Source: Sva-07 sp963717385 (lineage in GTDB: Bacteria; Actinomycetota; Acidimicrobiia; Acidimicrobiales; Ilumatobacteraceae). From it: 64,000 nucleotides of DNA. Under the pieces are notes generated by a model. That model searched no databases and was not told the origin of the DNA. It was given only the letters and a program-made list of their open reading frames with translations. Below, piece after piece: positions 29,671 to 38,523 of the stretch. The stretch covers positions 124,001 through 188,000 of the forward strand of contig CAVQWE010000010.1 in assembly GCA_963717385.1 (NCBI GenBank). The letters run 5' to 3'. Made by a program: the position numbers and the translations under genes. How positions within the stretch are numbered: the stretch's first letter is position 1; each line of letters opens with the position of its first letter.

Positions 29671-30183
29671 TCAGCGTTCCGGCATCCGATTCAGGCTGGA
29701 CTTCGGGCTCCGGCTCGACTCGGGCTCCGGCCTCGGGCTCCGGCTCGACGGCTCCGGCTCGGGCTCCGGCTCCGGCTCGGCATCTGGGCCGAGCGGCGCG
29801 AGGTCGGGCACTGCTCCCCCGAGGCCAGGGCCGAGATCGCTGAACGAGGCCACCGGGTGGTCCTGCTGTTCGAAGTCGGCATCGATGGGCGGAGGCGGTG
29901 ACCCCAGCGGCTGGGCACCCTCGGGACGGACCTCGTCGAGCATCCGGCGCTGGGTGGACGGGTCGCGCCGCTTCCAATCACCGTCACCCATCCGCTCGAG
30001 CGGAGCGAGCACCTCGAGATCGGGGCGCGTCTGTCGAAGAATCCAGACCGCCAACACGACCAGCGCAACGCCAACGACGATCAATCCGATCACCATCGCG
30101 TACACGAGGCGGCTGGACCCGGCGTCGCCGACAGCGGCGGAGGACGGTGAGGCAACCACGGAGGACAGATCGGCAACGGACAC
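29671..30183 (-). CDS. Membrane-anchored protein with Glu-Pro repeats
   Basis: Begins at GTG 30183 (VSVADLSSVV) with one membrane segment (VYAMVIGLIVVGVALVVLAVW, residues about 27-47). A cytoplasmic region follows (RMLDEVRPEGAQP). It then enters a tract of repeated Glu-Pro encoded by GGCTCC/GGCTCGG repeats on the plus strand. As written it stops at 29671. One missing base in the tract would continue EP repeats to a TGA at 29636, and the same frame past that TGA is acidic and open to 29541. No family recognised. It is 41 bases downstream of the Fpg-like gene. Confidence 0.55.
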   Translation of the reverse strand: MSVADLSSVVASPSSAAVGDAGSSRLVYAMVIGLIVVGVALVVLAVWILRQTRPDLEVLAPLERMGDGDWKRRDPSTQRRMLDEVRPEGAQPLGSPPPPIDADFEQQDHPVASFSDLGPGLGGAVPDLAPLGPDAEPEPEPEPEPSSRSPRPEPESSRSPKSSLNRMPER

Positions 30184-30224
30184 GACGCAGCGATTGTGCC
30201 AGCTGTTCGGTGCTCCGACAGGGA

Positions 30225-31005
30225 TCAACACTGATGTGTCGGACACCACACGGTCGTGCGCCCCCCGATCGTGACCCGTTCGAGTGGGGTGGCGTCTCGT
30301 TCGCACGGTGGACAGGCGGCGCGTACCGACTGGGCCGAGCACACCTTCGGTGCTTCCGCCACGTTCGAGCATCACCGGCAGGCGACGACGGATCGCGGCA
30401 GCGACGCGTGCGATCTCGACGCTCGACAGCGAGTCGACCGTCCGGCGCGGATCGAGCGCTGCCCACCACAGCACCTCGTCGACACAGAGGTTTCCGAGTC
30501 CTGCGACCACGTGTTGGTCCAGCAGCACCGACTTCAGCACGCCACGACGGCCGGCCAGTGCAGCTTCCAGCCGCTTGGGTGTCACCTCCGAGAAGTCGAG
30601 GCCCAGATGCTCGAGATCGGCATCGAGCGACACCCGTCCGAGGCGACGTGGATCGTTGAATCGCAGCGCCGGCGGGGCGTGACGCCCGCCAGGGGTGGTG
30701 TACATGACGAGCCGATCCCAGGCAACGTCATCGCGACCGGATGCATAGGCCAACTGCCGAATCTGCGCGAGACCATCGACCTCGAGTCGCCCCGTCATCC
30801 CGAAGTGCAGCCCGATCGTCGCTCGATCGGTGTCGAGGAGCACGATCTTTCCTCGGCGGCGTGCCGCCACGACCGTGGCGCCGTTCACACGGGCCGCGAA
30901 CTGTTCGGCCACGACTCGTTCGTCGACATCGACGGCGACGATCCGTCGGCCGACCAACGGCTCACAGGCGCGGCGCCAGATCTCGGCTTCGAGGCCCTCC
31001 GGCAC
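30225..31005 (-). CDS. Fpg/Nei-family DNA glycosylase (frameshifted)
   Basis: Base-excision repair glycosylase of about 259 residues. The start GTG 31005 gives VPEGLEAEI, placing Pro2 (Schiff-base nucleophile) and Glu3 as the family requires. Further motifs are LHFGMTGRL, LRFNDPRRLGRV and the H2TH region LLDQHVVAGLGNLCVDEVLW. One extra base near 30,335 shifts the frame. The new frame supplies the zinc finger as CPPC and, about 19 residues later, CPTHQC just before the stop at 30225. MutM versus Nei specificity cannot be set. The N terminus overlaps the metX end by 121 bases on the same strand. Confidence 0.85.
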
Positions 31006-32201
31006 CTGATCGAGCGCGGCACGAACGACTTCGACGCGTTGGCGAGGAACCGTTCGAGGGGCTCGGCGAGCTGGTCGCTGTTGATCAAGAAGGCGTCGTG
31101 ACCGTGTGGCGAGTCGATCTCGACGTACTCGCTCGCCACACCGTTCGCCGCAATGGCATCGTTGATCTGCTGCTGCTGATACGCCGGGTAGAGCATGTCG
31201 CTCCAGATTCCGACCGCCATCGTCGGCGCCGTGACGCGAAGCATCGCTCGCTCCACGGATCCACGCCCGCGGGCGACGTCGTGCAGGTCCATCGCCTTGC
31301 CGATCGCCAGGTAGCTGTTGGTGTCGAAGCGACGTGCGAGCTTCACGCCGTGATACTCCAGGTATCGCTCGACCTCGAATCGTTGCCACATGCCGAGCGT
31401 GTCGCCCACGGCGGCCTTGTCGGCGAGCTCACGTCCGAACCGGTCGGTGAACACATTGTCGCTGCGGAACGTGACCTGGGCCACCATGCGGGCGATTTCG
31501 AGACCCTCTGCGGGACCATCGCCCGGTGCGGCGTCGTAATAGTCACCGCCACGCCATTTCGAATCGAGCCGGATCGCCCGCCGGCCGATCGCGCCCCACG
31601 CGATCTGTTGGGCGGTGGCTTGCATACACGTGGCAACCGCCACCAGCGATCCGACGCGACGCGGGTACATCACCGCCCATTCGAGCGCTTGCATGCCACC
31701 CATCGAACCACCGATCACCGACATCCAACGCCCGACGCCGAGGTGCTGTCCGAGTTGCGCCTGCGCACGCACCATGTCGCGGATCGTCACCACCGGAAAG
31801 CGCGAACCGTACGGTTTGCCGTCGATCGGATGTGGCGAAGCGGGCCCAGTGGATCCTTGGCACCCACCGAGCACGTTGGCGCAGACGACGAAGTACTTCT
31901 CGGTGTCGATCGGCTTGCCGGGTCCCACCGTGTCGTCCCACCACCCTGGAGTGGGGTGGCCCCGGCCGGCCGGGCCGGCAGCGTGGCTGTCGCCCGTCCA
32001 GGCATGGCAGAGCAGGATGGCGTTGGATGCATCGGCATCCAGGCGGCCGTAGGTCTCGTAGGCGACCACGACATCGGACAGGGCGACGCCGCAGTCGAGC
32101 GCGAAGCTGCGGTCGGTTGCGAACGTGAAGAACTGCCGATGGCCAGGCTCGTCGCCGGGCACCCAGGCGCCGGTCACCGGGAGGGGCGGAGGTGTGGTCA
32201 T
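30885..32201 (-). CDS. metX: Homoserine O-acetyltransferase
   Basis: MetX-type alpha/beta-hydrolase acyltransferase of methionine synthesis, 438 residues from ATG 32201. Motifs: VAYETYGRLDADASNAILL, CHAWTGDSHAAG, ANVLGGCQGSTGP, nucleophile elbow IGGSMGGMQALEW (Ser), acid in GIWSDMLYP and His in SPHGHDAFLI. The last 40 or so residues read on through the start of the Fpg-like gene and look unlike MetX, so the true end may be near 31,010 with a frame error. ATG 32249 is an alternative start. Acetyl or succinyl donor cannot be told from sequence alone. Confidence 0.9.
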   Translation of the reverse strand: MTTPPPLPVTGAWVPGDEPGHRQFFTFATDRSFALDCGVALSDVVVAYETYGRLDADASNAILLCHAWTGDSHAAGPAGRGHPTPGWWDDTVGPGKPIDTEKYFVVCANVLGGCQGSTGPASPHPIDGKPYGSRFPVVTIRDMVRAQAQLGQHLGVGRWMSVIGGSMGGMQALEWAVMYPRRVGSLVAVATCMQATAQQIAWGAIGRRAIRLDSKWRGGDYYDAAPGDGPAEGLEIARMVAQVTFRSDNVFTDRFGRELADKAAVGDTLGMWQRFEVERYLEYHGVKLARRFDTNSYLAIGKAMDLHDVARGRGSVERAMLRVTAPTMAVGIWSDMLYPAYQQQQINDAIAANGVASEYVEIDSPHGHDAFLINSDQLAEPLERFLANASKSFVPRSIRCRRASKPRSGAAPVSRWSADGSSPSMSTNESWPNSSRPV

Positions 32202-32307
32202 CGAGTCGTTGGGGGTCGGCAAACCGGTCGTCGACCCCGTGGCGGGCATGGTAGCAATCCGGGCTCGGCCACGATCGGGGGATATCCCTGGATGCCCCCA
32301 CCGACGT

Positions 32308-32814
32308 TCAGATCAGTGTGCCGATGACCGGTTGCGCGAGGACCATGCGTTGCTCGTAGCCGGTCTCGTACGGCATGAAACCGTTGCGGTCGGGGTACAT
32401 GAGCTGCACGATCTCGAAGGGCTCGCCCTTGTACCACGATGCGCCCGCAGCGAAGTAGGGGCCCCACGGACCGAGGTCGATCGGGGCGAACAGGCAGCGC
32501 AACTCGTTGTCGAGCAAGCCGACGAGTTCGACCCCGAGCGGAATCTCGGTGCCTCCTCGACAGGCATCAGCGACCAACTCGAGCAGCCCCTTCGCTGCCG
32601 CCGGCGTGAGCCCGAACACCGCGACATCGGGGAATCCGACAGCAGCGGTGAGCCCGATCGTGTAGGCGTAGCCGGGCGTCGGCGGATCGGTCTCGGCGTC
32701 GGGTTGCACCGCCTCGATCGCCCAGCCCTGGTGCTCGATCATGAAGTCGATCTTGTCGAGGGCATCGAACGCATCGAACTTCTCGGCGAGATGGTCGTCG
32801 GGATGATCCTTCAC
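32308..32814 (-). CDS. DUF4262-like protein
   Basis: About 168 residues resembling the DUF4262 family: FMIEHQGWAIEAVQP, then YAYTIGLTAAVGFPDVAVFGL, a helical segment AKGLLELVADACRGG, and WYKGEPFEIVQLMYPD near the end. Function unknown. GTG 32814 is chosen because longer versions overlap the divergent ATP-grasp gene and its ribosome site. Confidence 0.65.
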   Translation of the reverse strand: MKDHPDDHLAEKFDAFDALDKIDFMIEHQGWAIEAVQPDAETDPPTPGYAYTIGLTAAVGFPDVAVFGLTPAAAKGLLELVADACRGGTEIPLGVELVGLLDNELRCLFAPIDLGPWGPYFAAGASWYKGEPFEIVQLMYPDRNGFMPYETGYEQRMVLAQPVIGTLI

Positions 32815-32896
32815 GTCGCCCGACCGTAGCGGCTGCACACCGACTCGTCTCCGACCGCGACCACTGCGGTGCACCTGTCGCAGGAGGAGCTGCGCG

Positions 32897-34399
32897 ATGC
32901 TGTCGGCCATGCAAGAGCTCTCCGACTCGGCGACCGACAGCGCCTTCCAGCAGCTCCAACACGACCTCGAGGAGGTCTACGCGCTCAACTCACCCGACTC
33001 GACCGTGCCCCACGTCGTGGTGGTGTTGCCGTCATTCAGCGTCGGAGAGAGCCTGCTGTCGCACTACAGCAGTCGCCTCGCTGCGCTCGAGCATCGATTC
33101 CTGGCCGCGCTGCTGATGCTTCGCATGCCGGCCGCTCGGCTCGTGTACTTCTGCTCCGCCGAGCCGGATGCGGCGGTCATCGACCATTGCCTCTCGCTGC
33201 TCCCCGAGTCGCTCGATGCCAGTGAACGATTCCATCTGGTCGTGGTCGACGATTCGTCGGCGCGCGCCATCGCGACCAAGCTCCTCGATCGGCCTGATGT
33301 GCTCGCCGACGTCACTCGGTGGATCGGCGACGACCCAGCATTCATCGAGCCCTGGAACGTCACCGAGTCGGAACTCCAACTCGCACTCACACTCGGGGTG
33401 CCGATCAACGGCTCGGCACCGGAGCTGTGGCCGCTGGGATTCAAGAGCTCTGGGCGCAAGCTGTTCCGCGACGCCGGAGTTCCGGTCCCGCCAGGCATCG
33501 AGGACCTCACGACCGTCTCCGATGCGGTCGACGCCATCGAACAGCTCCGCACCGCACAGCCCGACATCCCAGCAGTGATCCTCAAACACGACGACTCCGG
33601 GGCGGGCGACGGCAACACGGTGATCCACACCGACGATCTCGAGCCTCCAGGGTCACCGGCCGCTCGACGACGACTACGGAGCCGGATCAACAGCCTCGAA
33701 CCGTGGTATCTCGACGAGTTGGAGAAGGGTTTCGTGGCAGAGAGCCGCATCGTGGGCGACCAGTTCTCGAGCCCGAGCGCCCAGGTCGAGATCCGCCCGG
33801 ACGGCTCGGCCGTCGTGCTGTCCACCCACGAACAGATCCTGGGAGACGACGGCCAGGTGTACCTCGGGTGCCGGTTCCCTGCAGATCCTGACTACGCACC
33901 CGAACTCGGCGCGCACGCGCTCGCTGCGGCCCAAGTGCTCGGCGAGCGCGGCGCCCGCGGGCGAGCCGGGATCGACTTCGTGACGGCCCGGTCAGGCAGC
34001 GAACCCTGGTCGACCTACGCGATCGAAATCAACCTCCGCAAGCCCGGGACGACGCACCCGTACACCGTGCTTCGTCACCTCGCTCCCGGGCGCTACGACA
34101 TGAACACCGGCTCCTACACCGACGACACCGGTACCTCGAAGTACTACGTGGCCTCGGACAACCTCGTGGACGAGAACTGGACCGGGATTCCAGAGGCCGA
34201 CGTGATCGCTGCGCTCGCACGGGCAGGGGTCTCGTTCGACCCGATCACGAGGACCGGCGTGGTCCCGCACATGCTGTCATGCCTCGCCGTCGACGGGCGC
34301 TTCGGCATCACCGCAGTCGGCAACTCAGCCGCACACGCCGACGAACTCCAAGACGCAACCATCACCGCGATACACGACCTCACTGCCACCCTGCGTTGA
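32897..34399 (+). CDS. PGM1-like ATP-grasp peptide ligase
   Basis: A 500-residue protein resembling the ATP-grasp ligase of pheganomycin synthesis (PGM1) and relatives. The N-terminal pre-ATP-grasp region has VVVLPSFSVGESLLSH, ALLMLRMPAARLVYFCSAEP, KLLDRPDVLADV and LGFKSSGRKLFRDAGVPVP. The ATP-grasp part has VILKHDDSGAGDGNTV, EKGFVAESRIVG and the metal and nucleotide loop EINLRKPGTTHPY. AGGAGGAG (32882-32889) is ideally placed for ATG 32897. No precursor peptide or partner biosynthetic gene is adjacent. The product would be an amide formed with ATP; substrate unknown. Confidence 0.8.
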   Translation: MLSAMQELSDSATDSAFQQLQHDLEEVYALNSPDSTVPHVVVVLPSFSVGESLLSHYSSRLAALEHRFLAALLMLRMPAARLVYFCSAEPDAAVIDHCLSLLPESLDASERFHLVVVDDSSARAIATKLLDRPDVLADVTRWIGDDPAFIEPWNVTESELQLALTLGVPINGSAPELWPLGFKSSGRKLFRDAGVPVPPGIEDLTTVSDAVDAIEQLRTAQPDIPAVILKHDDSGAGDGNTVIHTDDLEPPGSPAARRRLRSRINSLEPWYLDELEKGFVAESRIVGDQFSSPSAQVEIRPDGSAVVLSTHEQILGDDGQVYLGCRFPADPDYAPELGAHALAAAQVLGERGARGRAGIDFVTARSGSEPWSTYAIEINLRKPGTTHPYTVLRHLAPGRYDMNTGSYTDDTGTSKYYVASDNLVDENWTGIPEADVIAALARAGVSFDPITRTGVVPHMLSCLAVDGRFGITAVGNSAAHADELQDATITAIHDLTATLR

Positions 34400-34460
34400 A
34401 CAGCGCCGATCGGACACTCCCACCTCGGCACTCTCGACGTTGCCTGACGCTGAACTACAA

Positions 34461-35504
34461 CTAGATCAAGCTGAACGAGTCGAGGTCGAGGGCCTGGCAG
34501 AGGTGCCGCTGCGCCATCGCTCCGAACATCGCCTCGCTGCGATCGTTCAGCGTCACGATCTGTGATGCCATCGCCGCGACGGCCAGTCCGGCGAACGCGT
34601 CGCGACGGTACTGCTCCCACACCCACGCCTCGTCGAGCGTGATGTCGTACGCGCCGAGCGCTTCGAGGTACACAGCCACCAACTCGCGTTCATGCGTGCG
34701 TCGATCGTCGGGCAGCAACCCGGCACCGATGAAGTACGACAGGTCGGTGATCGGGCTGGCGTGCGCCGGGGTCTGCCAGTCGACGACGGTGACCGCCGGC
34801 CCACCTTGCGGTGTAGCGAACAGCATGTTGTCGAGGCGATAGTCGCCGTGGGTGATGGTGGTCGGCCCGCTCCGCCCACCACGCCACTGGGCGATCGCTC
34901 CACCGAACCGTTCGGCCAGTTCGAACTCGTCGGCACTCAGATGCGAGCGATAGGTGCCGGCGAAACCCGGGAAGAACATCTGCCACATCACCGCCAGGCC
35001 GCTGGCCGCCTCGTCGGCGTCCTCGCCCTTGGCGTGCTCGATCCAGTCGATGTCGGACAGCGTCGGATCGTCCCACCGCGGCCCGTGCAGCTTGGCGAGT
35101 TCCCGAACCGCGTCTCGAGCCTGTTCGAGGGTGCACCCGGTGAGCTGATCGCCCTGCGTCGCCGGCGCCATGTCCTCGAGCACCAGGACGAATGCGTTGG
35201 TCTCCGCGGTCCAATCGCCGTACAGACAGGCGGGCACACGCATGTCGACGGTGTGGGCGATCTCGGTGTAGAACTTCGTCTCGCGTTCGTAGTGCCGCAG
35301 CATGGCCGCCGTGGTGAGGCTGGTCTCGTCGGTGGCCGGCAACTTCACCACCACCGACCGCGGCAGTGCAACGTCGGCGTCTGGCATCGAGATCCTGGCA
35401 TTCACGCCGATGTGGCCGTCGCCGATGAGTTGCGACGTGACCGGACCCACGTCGCCGCCGAGCACCGACGAGAGCCATTCGGAAGTGACATCTTCTGCAC
35501 GCAT
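34461..35504 (-). CDS. Aminoglycoside phosphotransferase-like kinase
   Basis: APH/choline-kinase-fold protein, 347 residues. Motifs: SVVVKLPATDE (ATP-binding Lys), FVLVLEDMAPA hinge, catalytic loop ITHGDYRLDNMLF (Asp and Asn) and metal-binding VVDWQTPAHASP. Such proteins phosphorylate diverse small molecules and are seldom true resistance enzymes. Substrate unknown. It converges with the ATP-grasp gene; the 61-base gap between them shows nothing. Confidence 0.82.
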   Translation of the reverse strand: MRAEDVTSEWLSSVLGGDVGPVTSQLIGDGHIGVNARISMPDADVALPRSVVVKLPATDETSLTTAAMLRHYERETKFYTEIAHTVDMRVPACLYGDWTAETNAFVLVLEDMAPATQGDQLTGCTLEQARDAVRELAKLHGPRWDDPTLSDIDWIEHAKGEDADEAASGLAVMWQMFFPGFAGTYRSHLSADEFELAERFGGAIAQWRGGRSGPTTITHGDYRLDNMLFATPQGGPAVTVVDWQTPAHASPITDLSYFIGAGLLPDDRRTHERELVAVYLEALGAYDITLDEAWVWEQYRRDAFAGLAVAAMASQIVTLNDRSEAMFGAMAQRHLCQALDLDSFSLI

Positions 35505-35540
35505 GGCGCGGCACGGTAGTGCTCGGCGGCCGCTACCGTC

Positions 35541-36413
35541 GTGCCCGAGATGTCAGGGTCGCGCCTCTCCTTTCTGCTGCGTCCGAAGTGGATCGCGTTC
35601 CACGTGCTCGTGTTCGCATCGGTGGCGCTGATGATCTGGCTGGCGTTCTGGCAGCTCGATCGCCTCCACGAGCGACGAGCGTTCAACGAACTGGTCTCCG
35701 AACAGATCGATGTGGCACCGGTTCCGCTCGACGATCTGCTGGCCGAAGCCGGCGACGACCCGACCTCGATCGAATGGCGCCAGGCACTGGTGTCGGGAAG
35801 CTACCTGACCGACCAGGTGCTGTGGTTCAACCGATCGCAGGACGGTCTCGCGGGAGACAACGTCCTGAGCGCACTGGCGACCGACACCGATGCCACTGGC
35901 GATGTCACCGTGGTCGTCAACCGCGGTTTCGTGCCGCTCGGGTTCGACACCCCGGCGCCACCCGACGGCGACGTCCAGATCCTCGCCCGTGTCCGCATGC
36001 CACAAGAACGTCAGCGCGGCGAACTGACCGACGCTGCTGCCGGTGGCGAGCCTGTCACCGAGGTACGTCGCATCGACCTCGACCAACTCTCGGCGCAGCT
36101 GCCCGGAGCGCTGGCGCCCGTCTACCTCGATCTGATCGATGCCGTCCCGGCGATCGGCCCGAACGACCCGACGCCGTTGCCTGCCCCGACCCTCGACGAG
36201 GGCCCCCACCTGTCATATGCGGCACAGTGGGTGATTTTCGCCCTGTGCGCGCTCGCCGGATGGGCGTTGGCGGTGCGGCGATCGATCCGAACACGTCGCC
36301 GCGATGCACTCACGGCCGAAGGAGCCGCGCCAACGCCGCCGGATTCCGACCGGCCAGACGCCGTCGCACCGACCACGTCGACGACCGGAACAGACGCGCC
36401 ATCACTGCGCTGA
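35541..36413 (+). CDS. SURF1-family cytochrome oxidase assembly protein
   Basis: A 290-residue SURF1-like protein with two membrane segments. The first is WIAFHVLVFASVALMIWLAFW followed by the family motif WQLDRLHERRAFN. The second is YAAQWVIFALCALAGWALAV. Between them lie WRQALVSGSYL, VLWFNRSQDGLAG and VVVNRGFVPLG, all typical. It helps assemble haem-copper cytochrome c oxidase. The start is GTG 35541 or ATG 35550. The Thr/Pro-rich tail overlaps the convergent lycopene cyclase end by 104 bases. Confidence 0.88.
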   Translation: MPEMSGSRLSFLLRPKWIAFHVLVFASVALMIWLAFWQLDRLHERRAFNELVSEQIDVAPVPLDDLLAEAGDDPTSIEWRQALVSGSYLTDQVLWFNRSQDGLAGDNVLSALATDTDATGDVTVVVNRGFVPLGFDTPAPPDGDVQILARVRMPQERQRGELTDAAAGGEPVTEVRRIDLDQLSAQLPGALAPVYLDLIDAVPAIGPNDPTPLPAPTLDEGPHLSYAAQWVIFALCALAGWALAVRRSIRTRRRDALTAEGAAPTPPDSDRPDAVAPTTSTTGTDAPSLR

Positions 36414-37557
36414 CCTCGGTCGGCGAGGTGTCCACCCTGAGATAGGCAGACCAGTCCTCGACCGGCAGGTCGAAGAACGCGTCGAAGAACGCTCGCACCT
36501 CGTCGTCGTCGAGACCGAGGAGCACATCGAGCCCGTAGTCGTGCAACACACGAGTTCGCCGCAGTGGAGCCGGCCAGACCGCCTCGGCGACCGGTCCCGA
36601 GTCGATGACGCCGGGCCCCGCCGCGAGCGCGGTGACGACCGCAGCAGCCACCCGAGGCGCCGCCCGGATCGATGCGGCGACCGAGAACCCGGTGGCAGCG
36701 TGGACGTAGCCGGCAGCAGCGCCGAAGGCGACGACCGGTTGACCGAGATGCGGGCGCGACCCGCCGAGCGGAATCCGGACGTATTCGGTGCGCACTGCGT
36801 TGGCCAACAAGCTGTCGGGATGACGGCCGAGACGGCCAGCGAGGCGCGGCAGCAATGCGATCGGCTCGATCGCTGGTCGGGCCGCCAGCACGGTCTCCTC
36901 GACGAGCCACCCATCTCGCACCGGCAGCGAGTAGCAGAACGTGGTGACGCCATGGGGCCCGACGCTCGATGGGGCACCGTCGGGGCCGATCACGCGCCGG
37001 AAGTCCATGAACGTGGGCTGCCCCAGTTCGCCATCGGGCGGTTCGGCGAGCACGACGCCCAGCGCTGTCTGCCAAGCGGGAGCCTGGTTGCCGCTCTGAC
37101 GAGCGAACTTGGAAGGCCAACCGGTGGCGTCGATGACCAGTCGGGCGCGGATTGTGGGGCCATCTTCGAACTCGACACCGTGACCGTCGGCGCCACCGGT
37201 CGACTCGATCGCCACACGAGCGACTCGGCCGATGCGATGCTCGACGTCGGAACGCAACGACGATCTCAACGTGTCGTTGTCGAGGGTCGCATAGCCGCGC
37301 TGCAAGCGGTGTGGGCGCGACCCGTACGCCCAGACCTGGGTGCTCACGACCTGCGCAACGACGTCTCCATCGACGAGGCGGCTCGAGCGATCGCCGAGGC
37401 CGTCGAGGTCGTCGAGCCAGGTGCTGTAGGTCGCCGACCATGCGGCGTCCTCACCGGCCAGCACCACATCGACTCCGGCCCGGTGACACGCCTGGGCGAG
37501 CGCGCTGCCCGCTGGTCCGTCGCCGATGACGACGACGTCGGCCCGCTCGATGGTCAC
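36310..37557 (-). CDS. crtL: Lycopene beta-cyclase
   Basis: FAD-dependent carotenoid cyclase of the plant/cyanobacterial LCYB type, 415 residues. The N-terminal dinucleotide motif is VVVIGDGPAGSALA. Family motifs are VIDATGWPSKF, FMDFRRV, FCYSLPVRDGWLVEETVLAAR, YVRIPLGG and FGAAAGYVHAATGFSV. It would close the psi ends of lycopene to beta rings. No other carotenoid gene is in the window. The GTG 37557 start overlaps the stop of the upstream metallo-hydrolase (GTGA), so the two are probably coupled. Confidence 0.85.
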   Translation of the reverse strand: MTIERADVVVIGDGPAGSALAQACHRAGVDVVLAGEDAAWSATYSTWLDDLDGLGDRSSRLVDGDVVAQVVSTQVWAYGSRPHRLQRGYATLDNDTLRSSLRSDVEHRIGRVARVAIESTGGADGHGVEFEDGPTIRARLVIDATGWPSKFARQSGNQAPAWQTALGVVLAEPPDGELGQPTFMDFRRVIGPDGAPSSVGPHGVTTFCYSLPVRDGWLVEETVLAARPAIEPIALLPRLAGRLGRHPDSLLANAVRTEYVRIPLGGSRPHLGQPVVAFGAAAGYVHAATGFSVAASIRAAPRVAAAVVTALAAGPGVIDSGPVAEAVWPAPLRRTRVLHDYGLDVLLGLDDDEVRAFFDAFFDLPVEDWSAYLRVDTSPTEVSAVMARLFRSSTWSVRRRLAGRNPAALARLLRP

Positions 37558-38519
37558 TGGAGTTCGAGCTCTGCCATGCGGCGGAACTGTTCGACCACGT
37601 CGGGGGTGACGTGGCGGGGATCGAGGGTGCGGTAGACGGTCTCGACGTTCACAGCGATGCGCCCGAACTCACCCCACTCGGCGAACCGCTCGTCGAGGCC
37701 GAGTTCGCGTCCGATGTCGCGGGCAGCATCGAAGGCGTCCATGCCGGCGGAATGGCGCGCCGTGGCAGCCCCGTCGACGAAGGAGAGATAGTCGCGGACA
37801 GCGACGATTCCGGCCCGGTCGGTCAGCGGACCGTGGCCGGGCACCACGGTGTCGAGTTCGAGTCCGAGCATGAGATCGCACGCCGCAATCCAGTTCGACA
37901 ACGGTCCAGCCCACACGATCGGGGTGCCGCCGATGAACAAGATGTCGCCGGTGTACACCGTTCGGGCATCAGGCACGTACACGATCGTGTCCCCCGCCGT
38001 GTGAGCCGGACCGACCTCGATGAGCTCGACCCGACGTCCGCCGACATCGAGGTCGAGCCGACCGTCGAACGTGCGGGTCGGCGGCGCCAATTCGATGCCG
38101 TCGAACTGGAATTCGCCGAAGAACGACCGGAACAGTTCTCCGACGTCTCCGGGCGCCTGGTTGAGCGCTGCGAGCATCGACGGAGGAACGTCGGCCATCT
38201 CCGAAGCGGTCGCCGCTGAGGCGACGATGTCGACGTCGGGTCGTCGGCGGGTGACTTCGGCGTTGCCATAGCAGTGATCACCGTTCGCGTGGGTGTTCAC
38301 GACGGTGTCGACGGGGGCGGCGGCGGTGGCAGCACCCATCGAATCGAGCATCGCTGCGGTCAGATCGAGGTCGAACAGGGTGTCGACCAGGAGCGATTGC
38401 CCGTCACCGACGACGAGGCCCGCATTGCTCCACCCCCATCCACCGTCGGGTTGCAGATAGGCAAAACAACCATCGTCGAGTTCGTGGAGTCCGTGGGTGT
38501 ACCCAGCCGTGGTCGCCAT
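37554..38519 (-). CDS. Metallo-beta-lactamase-fold hydrolase
   Basis: A 321-residue MBL-fold protein with metal motif NTHANGDHCYGN (HxxxDH), later AHTAGDTIVYVPD, YTGDILFIGGTPI and VPGHGPLTD. Metal ligands are in the usual order. No signal peptide. Function unknown; the family covers thioesterases, glyoxalases and oxidoreductases. It lies between the GMC oxidoreductase (4 bases upstream) and lycopene cyclase (overlapping), forming a three-gene unit. Confidence 0.82.
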   Translation of the reverse strand: MATTAGYTHGLHELDDGCFAYLQPDGGWGWSNAGLVVGDGQSLLVDTLFDLDLTAAMLDSMGAATAAAPVDTVVNTHANGDHCYGNAEVTRRRPDVDIVASAATASEMADVPPSMLAALNQAPGDVGELFRSFFGEFQFDGIELAPPTRTFDGRLDLDVGGRRVELIEVGPAHTAGDTIVYVPDARTVYTGDILFIGGTPIVWAGPLSNWIAACDLMLGLELDTVVPGHGPLTDRAGIVAVRDYLSFVDGAATARHSAGMDAFDAARDIGRELGLDERFAEWGEFGRIAVNVETVYRTLDPRHVTPDVVEQFRRMAELELQ

Positions 38520-38523
38520 GCGG

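Noticed and set aside
34461..35504. Aminoglycoside resistance gene
   Set aside because: The fold is APH-like, but this broad family phosphorylates many metabolites and there is no mobile or resistance context.
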